A stretch of DNA of 64,000 nucleotides from Phycisphaerae bacterium (GTDB taxonomy: Bacteria; Planctomycetota; Phycisphaerae; UBA1845): assembly GCA_028289375.1 (NCBI GenBank), contig JANQQK010000028.1, forward strand, positions 1-64,000. The letters are read 5' to 3'. The position numbers and the translations under genes were made by a program. Shown piece by piece: positions 59,960 to 64,000 of this stretch (positions are counted from its first letter, which is position 1; every line of letters starts with the position of its first letter). A model generated the notes under the pieces. The model was given only the letters and a program-made list of their open reading frames with translations. It was not told the origin of the DNA and ran no database searches.

Positions 59960-61306
59960 ATGCCGACGACACTTTTTCGTAGCATTGCCTCAACCACCCT
60001 TGCACTCACCATCCTCGCAATGCCTGCATTTGCCGGAAGACTCTTCATGCTCCCCCAGGGCGTCGATCCATCAGCGGCCGACGCCACCGCGGGCAGCAAC
60101 TTCCCCGTCAACGCGCAACCAGGTGACATTCTGACGTTCGACGTCTATATCCAGGATCCGCAAGCCCCGCTTCTCTGGGTTCAGGTGCAATATTCATGTG
60201 ATGGCGTCCTGCAGGCCGATTGGCCTGTACCGGCTCGCTACGTCCCATTGAGTATTCAGATTGACGACGAACGCGACGATTTTCTATTCGCTGGAACCCC
60301 GTACGTGACCGCACTGGATAGAGGCCAATGTGAACCCGATATCCCTTGCTCTTCTGATTCCGAATGCAACGCCAACAGCCTGTGCCGATTCGGATCCTGC
60401 ACCATCGCGCCACCGCGCTCATCATCACTCGTCTTGAATTCGCCCCCAATCGAGCTCCCGGACGAAACAAGGTATGTCGCCGAATTGACCTACAGTGTCC
60501 CCGAAGTCGCATGGGGCACCGCCGTAATCAGACCGATCTGTTGCCGCAATGATGCGGATTGCGATGGCGACTTGGATGAAGGGTGCGCTCAGGTGGGATC
60601 GGATTTGCAGTTGGTCGGACCGGACGACTTCTTCACAGCTGTCGACGGCATCGAGCTGAACGTCAATGGCCCACTGCAGGTCGCGCACCAGCAGGGCGAA
60701 TCGGGTCAAACCGAACCCTTCAGTGGCTACATTGACCCGCGCGCCGATCTGGACGCAAGCGGCAACCCCACCATCATCTCCTCAGCCACCATCCGATTCT
60801 CAAAGCCGGTTTTCGGCTCGGAAAACCAGGATCCCGTGACGGCCGCAAACTTCACCATCGCAACGACCGGCGGCGAATTGCCCGATATTGCCTCAATTGA
60901 CATGCTCGAAGCAAATCAAACGATCTTCCGCCTCAACTTCGACCGCAACATCCCACTTCAGCACTGGACCACAGTGACAGCCAACGTTTTCGACATCGAC
61001 GGCAACCCCATCGAAAACGTCGGATCCCTCGGCGCCGCCGACGAGCCCGACCGCCTCGACTTATCTGCCCTCCCCGGCGACATCGATCAAAACGGCATCG
61101 CGGAACCCGCCGACGTCTTCCAGTTTCGCAAGTTCATCAACGCCGTCGACGTCCCAGAGCAGGGCGCGCTCTCGCACTATCTCGACATCGACCGCAACGG
61201 CACCATCGAACCCCTCGACCTGTTCCGTCTTCGTCAGGTTCTCCAGGGTGTTGATTTCGCTTCCCAACCATGGGCCGGTCAATCCCTGCTCGCCCCTCGG
61301 CCCTGA
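59960..61306 (+). CDS. Secreted protein with C-terminal dockerin-type repeats
   Basis: 448 residues from ATG 59960, with GGAAG upstream. Signal peptide LFRSIASTTLALTILAMPAFAG. The body has a cohesin-like or Ig-like start (GDILTFDVYIQDPQAPLLWV), Cys pairs in CEPDIPCSSDSECNANSLCR and ICCRNDADCDGDLDEGC, and a beta domain (FSKPVFGSENQDPVTAANF, about 300-370). The end carries two EF-hand-like dockerin units: GDIDQNGIAEPADVFQFRKF and LDIDRNGTIEPLDLFRLRQV (Ca-binding Asp/Asn at 1, 3, 5). In planctomycetes such modules are frequent on secreted proteins without a classical cellulosome. Partner not in window. Confidence 0.8.
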   Translation: MPTTLFRSIASTTLALTILAMPAFAGRLFMLPQGVDPSAADATAGSNFPVNAQPGDILTFDVYIQDPQAPLLWVQVQYSCDGVLQADWPVPARYVPLSIQIDDERDDFLFAGTPYVTALDRGQCEPDIPCSSDSECNANSLCRFGSCTIAPPRSSSLVLNSPPIELPDETRYVAELTYSVPEVAWGTAVIRPICCRNDADCDGDLDEGCAQVGSDLQLVGPDDFFTAVDGIELNVNGPLQVAHQQGESGQTEPFSGYIDPRADLDASGNPTIISSATIRFSKPVFGSENQDPVTAANFTIATTGGELPDIASIDMLEANQTIFRLNFDRNIPLQHWTTVTANVFDIDGNPIENVGSLGAADEPDRLDLSALPGDIDQNGIAEPADVFQFRKFINAVDVPEQGALSHYLDIDRNGTIEPLDLFRLRQVLQGVDFASQPWAGQSLLAPRP

Positions 61307-61757
61307 CCGTATCGGTGAGCACCAAACAAACACGCGTGACGTGATATCGCACTGGAGTTCTCAATTGAATTGCCGGACCTCGCAACTCAACCCATCTTGA
61401 CAGATGGGCTATGGAATTTGCCGGCCCAGGGTGCGACCATGCACACATGTCGCAGATTTGCGCATTTCTCGAAAGTTTGTTGTCCAATCCAGGTCGCGGA
61501 ATGCGCCTTCCTCGCAGGAGGGGCAGCGTATGAGCCATTCCGCATCAGGCGCGACCGGCGAAAGTCATCCGGATCGCGATCTCTGCTCCGGCTGCTGATT
61601 TGGGCGACCCTCTGACAATCGATCAGGTTCGCGTATCAGCGCGATTGTGCAGGTCAATTCGAAAACGCTCCCCTGCGCAATCCGCTGCCGGTTTGTTCCA
61701 GGATTCTCCGCCCGCCGTGGGCATTGATATCGTGTCTCTTTCGAAAGGAATAAACAC
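61307..61757. other. Intergenic region between the two secreted-protein genes
   Basis: About 450 bases. It contains a perfect six-base hairpin, CCCATC-TTGACA-GATGGG (61391-61408), and a 22-codon reading frame with a strong ribosome-binding site (listed separately). No promoter pair is convincing. Confidence 0.4.
61530..61598 (+). CDS. Possible 22-residue peptide
   Basis: AGGAGGGG at 61516-61523 stands six bases before ATG 61530, the best ribosome-binding site in the window. The frame MSHSASGATGESHPDRDLCS-GC stops at 61598. It is polar, with a final CSGC. Could be a leader peptide, a small protein, or chance. No relative known to me. Confidence 0.3.
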   Translation: MSHSASGATGESHPDRDLCSGC

Positions 61758-62243
61758 ATGCGTAAATGGACACTGGCTCTTCTCGTCGTGACAGGATGTA
61801 CCGTTCTGTCAGCCTCCACCGCCACGGCTGCACCGCCACCCGACTTCGGCGCCTGCATCGTCCCCGGAAATGGTAACTGTGTTGAAATCAGCGAGTTGCT
61901 CTGCATCCTCATCAACGGCGAATACCAGGGCGACGGTTCCACCTGCCCACCACCGCCCAAGGAGGAATTTGTCGTCGGGGAGACCACCGACGTGGACGGA
62001 CCCGCCGGTACCGATGAAGCCGTCAACCCCATCGGGGGAGGGGCTACCGGCGCATGCATCGTCCCCGGAAACGGCAACTGCGTCGAAGTCACCCAACTGC
62101 TCTGCATTCTGATCAACGGGGATTACGGCGGCGATCTCAGCAAGTGCCCCGATCCCGAACCGGACCCCAAGCACAACGCCGACGAGCAGGTCTCCGAAGC
62201 AGTGGAGGTCGACTGCTCCGAAGTCGACAAATCCGACGGGTAG
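61758..62243 (+). CDS. Secreted cysteine-rich repeat protein
   Basis: 161 residues; AAAGGAA upstream of ATG 61758. Signal peptide RKWTLALLVVTGCTVLSAST. Two copies of a 30-residue unit: GACIVPGNGNCVEISELLCI-LINGEYQGDGSTCP and GACIVPGNGNCVEVTQLLCI-LINGDYGGDLSKCP, each with three Cys, separated by an acidic linker of about 45 residues. The unit resembles the 'GxC...DGxC...C..GGxYxGdGxxC' repeats seen on many planctomycete secreted proteins. An acidic tail follows (EVDCSEVDKSDG). Function unknown; probably extracellular. Confidence 0.75.
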   Translation: MRKWTLALLVVTGCTVLSASTATAAPPPDFGACIVPGNGNCVEISELLCILINGEYQGDGSTCPPPPKEEFVVGETTDVDGPAGTDEAVNPIGGGATGACIVPGNGNCVEVTQLLCILINGDYGGDLSKCPDPEPDPKHNADEQVSEAVEVDCSEVDKSDG

Positions 62244-62350
62244 GCTACGCCCTGCACATAGGAAAGCCGACGGACTTGCACCGCAACCCCGCCGGCTCTC
62301 ATCGTGAGCAGGCACCTCCCCACCAAGGTAAGCGCCTGCAAAAACGCTTG

Positions 62351-62380
62351 GGTCGGTTCGGCGACCACCCCGAACCGGCC
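62351..62380. terminator. Stem-loop between convergent genes, possible bidirectional terminator
   Basis: GGTCGGTTCGG / CCGAACCGGCC with an eight-base loop lies midway between the convergent repeat-protein and helicase genes. No T-run follows on the plus strand. Two smaller stems are also present in this 188-base gap. Confidence 0.4.
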
Positions 62381-62431
62381 CACTATTGTAACAAATCAAC
62401 CTTCCCCTCTCTCACAAGTTTCCGAACGCCC

Positions 62432-64000
62432 TCAATGCCCGGGTGTTAACTGCTCCGCCACTTCGCGCGCCTCATGCTGCGCAGACAGGAACCGATCCGT
62501 GTACGTCCCGTCCACCTGCTGACAGATCCGCGTCAGCCGCTGCCCCATCTCCGCATACTCCGGATCGCCAGAAGACAACAGATGAAACTCCTCAGCCAGA
62601 ATGATCAGCCGCAACAAATGACGCAGCACCAACCCCTCGTTCTTCACAAGATTCCGCGCCTTCACATACTTGAAAAAGTCATCCCCGCCATCAAACATCC
62701 CGCCCGCCAGCCACTTAGGCTGCACCCACACATCCTCCGGACTCGCCAGCCGATCATCGAACCACGCCTTCAGCATCTGCGGCAGCGACGGCGGACGCTT
62801 CGGCTTGTCATCCTCCAGATAATCCTCAAACTCCGGCTCATCCCACGTCGACTTGATCCCGCCCTCACCATCCGCAATCACCAACCCACGCTGCAAACAC
62901 TCAGGCCGAACGACGTTCGTCTCCAGTGGCCCGATCTCCCGCTCATCCGGCAGCCAGTTCCCCCGCATCATCGACCCCGGCAGCGGCATCATCGCCTCGA
63001 GCACCTGCAGCTTTTCCTCCAGGCTCGCATGCACAAGATGTTCCCGACAAAACGCCCCGAACAGCGGATCAACACTGCGAAACGTCAACAGCTCCTCGAT
63101 GTTCCCCGCCAACGTCACATGATCTTCATCCGCACCACGCTCCAGAAACCCGAACGCCACCAGGTTGTTGATCATGTGCTCAAGCTGATCCTGAAACTTC
63201 TCAATCCGCTCCGCCGTGTTGAACCGCTTCGACAAAAATTCCCGCACGCCCGCCAGCGTCCCCTGCTTCGTCAGCACAAAGATCAAAACCGAATACGGAA
63301 TCATCGACCGACTCGCCAGCTTTGCAGGCCCCGCCTCGATCAACTGCTTGAAGTGCCCCTCCACCCAATACTGCACATTCTTGCGACGTGACGGCTTCTT
63401 CCGCTCCAGATCCTTCCGCGCCCGCATGATCCCCGGATCCTTCGAGTTCGGATCGATCTGCTCATACTTCTTTTTCCACTTGTTGATCTTCACATCATCG
63501 TCATGCGCCACGACGAAGACATACCCCTTCGAATCAAATTGCGGACGCCCCGCCCGCCCAAAAATCTGATGCGCCGTCGACGACGGTATCAGCTTCTTCT
63601 CCCGAGGCTTGCCCGTCATCAACGTGCTCAACACCACCGACCGCGCCGGCAGGTTGATCCCCGCCGCCAACGTCTCCGTGCAGATCACAAACGGAATCAG
63701 CTTCCGCAAAAACAGCTCCTCGATCACCTCCTTGTGCTTCGGCAAGACCCCCGCATGATGCACCCCCACCCCGCGAATCAACATCTGCTTCAGCTTCGGA
63801 CCAATCCCCTCGGTCAGTTCATGATCCGCCAGGTAGGCTTCAATCTCCGCCCGCTGATCCTTTCCGATCAGCGACAGCCCCTTCAACCGCTCCGCCACCT
63901 CCCAACACTCATCCCGATTGAAACAGAACACCAACGCAGGCGACCGATTCGCCCCATCATCATCCGACACCATCACCGGCAACTGCTCCGTCAGCAGCCG
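62432..64000 (-). CDS. Ski2/Mtr4-like DExH-box helicase, C-terminal part (5' end outside window)
   Basis: At least 522 codons, open at the window edge on its N-terminal side. The visible part begins in RecA domain 2: SPALVFCFNRDECWEVAERL (motif IV region), GVGVHHAGVLPKHKEVIEEL, FVICTETLAAGINLPARSVV (motif V) and STAHQIFGRAGRPQFDSKGY (motif VI with the QxxGRxGR arginines). After a winged-helix-like linker (NTAERIEKFQDQLEHMINNL), a family C-terminal helical region ends TDRFLSAQHEAREVAEQLTP. Related to Ski2-like RNA helicases found in planctomycetes and actinobacteria. DExH motifs I-III lie outside the window. Probably acts in RNA processing or decay. Confidence 0.85.
   Translation of the reverse strand, partial: RLLTEQLPVMVSDDDGANRSPALVFCFNRDECWEVAERLKGLSLIGKDQRAEIEAYLADHELTEGIGPKLKQMLIRGVGVHHAGVLPKHKEVIEELFLRKLIPFVICTETLAAGINLPARSVVLSTLMTGKPREKKLIPSSTAHQIFGRAGRPQFDSKGYVFVVAHDDDVKINKWKKKYEQIDPNSKDPGIMRARKDLERKKPSRRKNVQYWVEGHFKQLIEAGPAKLASRSMIPYSVLIFVLTKQGTLAGVREFLSKRFNTAERIEKFQDQLEHMINNLVAFGFLERGADEDHVTLAGNIEELLTFRSVDPLFGAFCREHLVHASLEEKLQVLEAMMPLPGSMMRGNWLPDEREIGPLETNVVRPECLQRGLVIADGEGGIKSTWDEPEFEDYLEDDKPKRPPSLPQMLKAWFDDRLASPEDVWVQPKWLAGGMFDGGDDFFKYVKARNLVKNEGLVLRHLLRLIILAEEFHLLSSGDPEYAEMGQRLTRICQQVDGTYTDRFLSAQHEAREVAEQLTPGH

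Overview
The window looks like a chromosomal segment from a free-living member of the Planctomycetota, most likely near the Phycisphaerae. The evidence is indirect: high GC; a PEP-CTERM tail on an SGNH hydrolase; a dockerin-type secreted protein; a parallel beta-helix (choice-of-anchor type) protein; membrane proteins ending in a CxxCGYDL...CPECG zinc ribbon; a cysteine-rich secreted protein with GACIVPGNGNC repeats; a four-helix-bundle 'intervening sequence' protein; and frequent GTG/TTG starts. There is no rRNA, tRNA, CRISPR array or recognisable phage.

Layout. 0-2.4 kb: the imuA-imuB mutagenesis cassette on the minus strand. Its imuA 5' end is displaced by a 445-bp cassette carrying a four-helix-bundle gene between perfect 20-bp inverted repeats. 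2.5-20 kb: single-gene housekeeping and accessory functions, including an ABM-domain protein, an ankyrin protein, a CocE-type hydrolase, thioredoxin, a TetR regulator, a YugP-type metallopeptidase, DnaK, redoxin and Trx-like proteins, an SGNH hydrolase, a polyprenyl-synthase-like protein and a YjfB-like peptide. 18-26 kb: glycosyltransferase/methyltransferase pair, TMTC-like membrane protein, and an RND efflux pump with its adaptor.

26.5-45.4 kb is the most unusual part. It is a long plus-strand block of about 15 genes, the last 13 very tightly packed. It encodes a KAS III (FabH-like) condensing enzyme, two extended SDRs, an orphan LuxR-type regulator, GT2 and GT4 glycosyltransferases, an AsnB-type amidotransferase, three methyltransferases, a GlpD-like flavoprotein, a hexapeptide acyltransferase, a fused alpha-beta 2-oxoacid dehydrogenase E1, an E2 with an altered catalytic motif and an added zinc ribbon, a carrier-like/phosphopantetheinyl-transferase/membrane-anchor fusion, and an LPG-synthase-type (UPF0104) membrane protein. 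A convergent MFS exporter follows. I read it as an undescribed pathway that makes and exports an acylated, amidated and methylated glycoconjugate or glycolipid. The product cannot be named from sequence.

46.7-49.1 kb: a beta-barrel protein with a small lipoprotein, and an HDOD protein. 49.6-59.4 kb: a complete chemosensory operon (cheW, soluble MCP, cheR, cheA, double cheC, cheD, cheY, with cheB convergent) and no flagellar genes nearby. The MCP has a 360-bp in-frame tandem PAS duplication, CheA has two intact HPt domains, and CheC is a head-to-tail duplication. 59.9-64 kb: two secreted proteins and the 3' part of a Ski2/Mtr4-like helicase running off the window.

Large scale: the plus strand is G-rich from about 1 to 45 kb and C-rich from about 47 to 64 kb, whichever strand the genes lie on. 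This sign change is what a replication terminus would give. I did not recognise a dif site.
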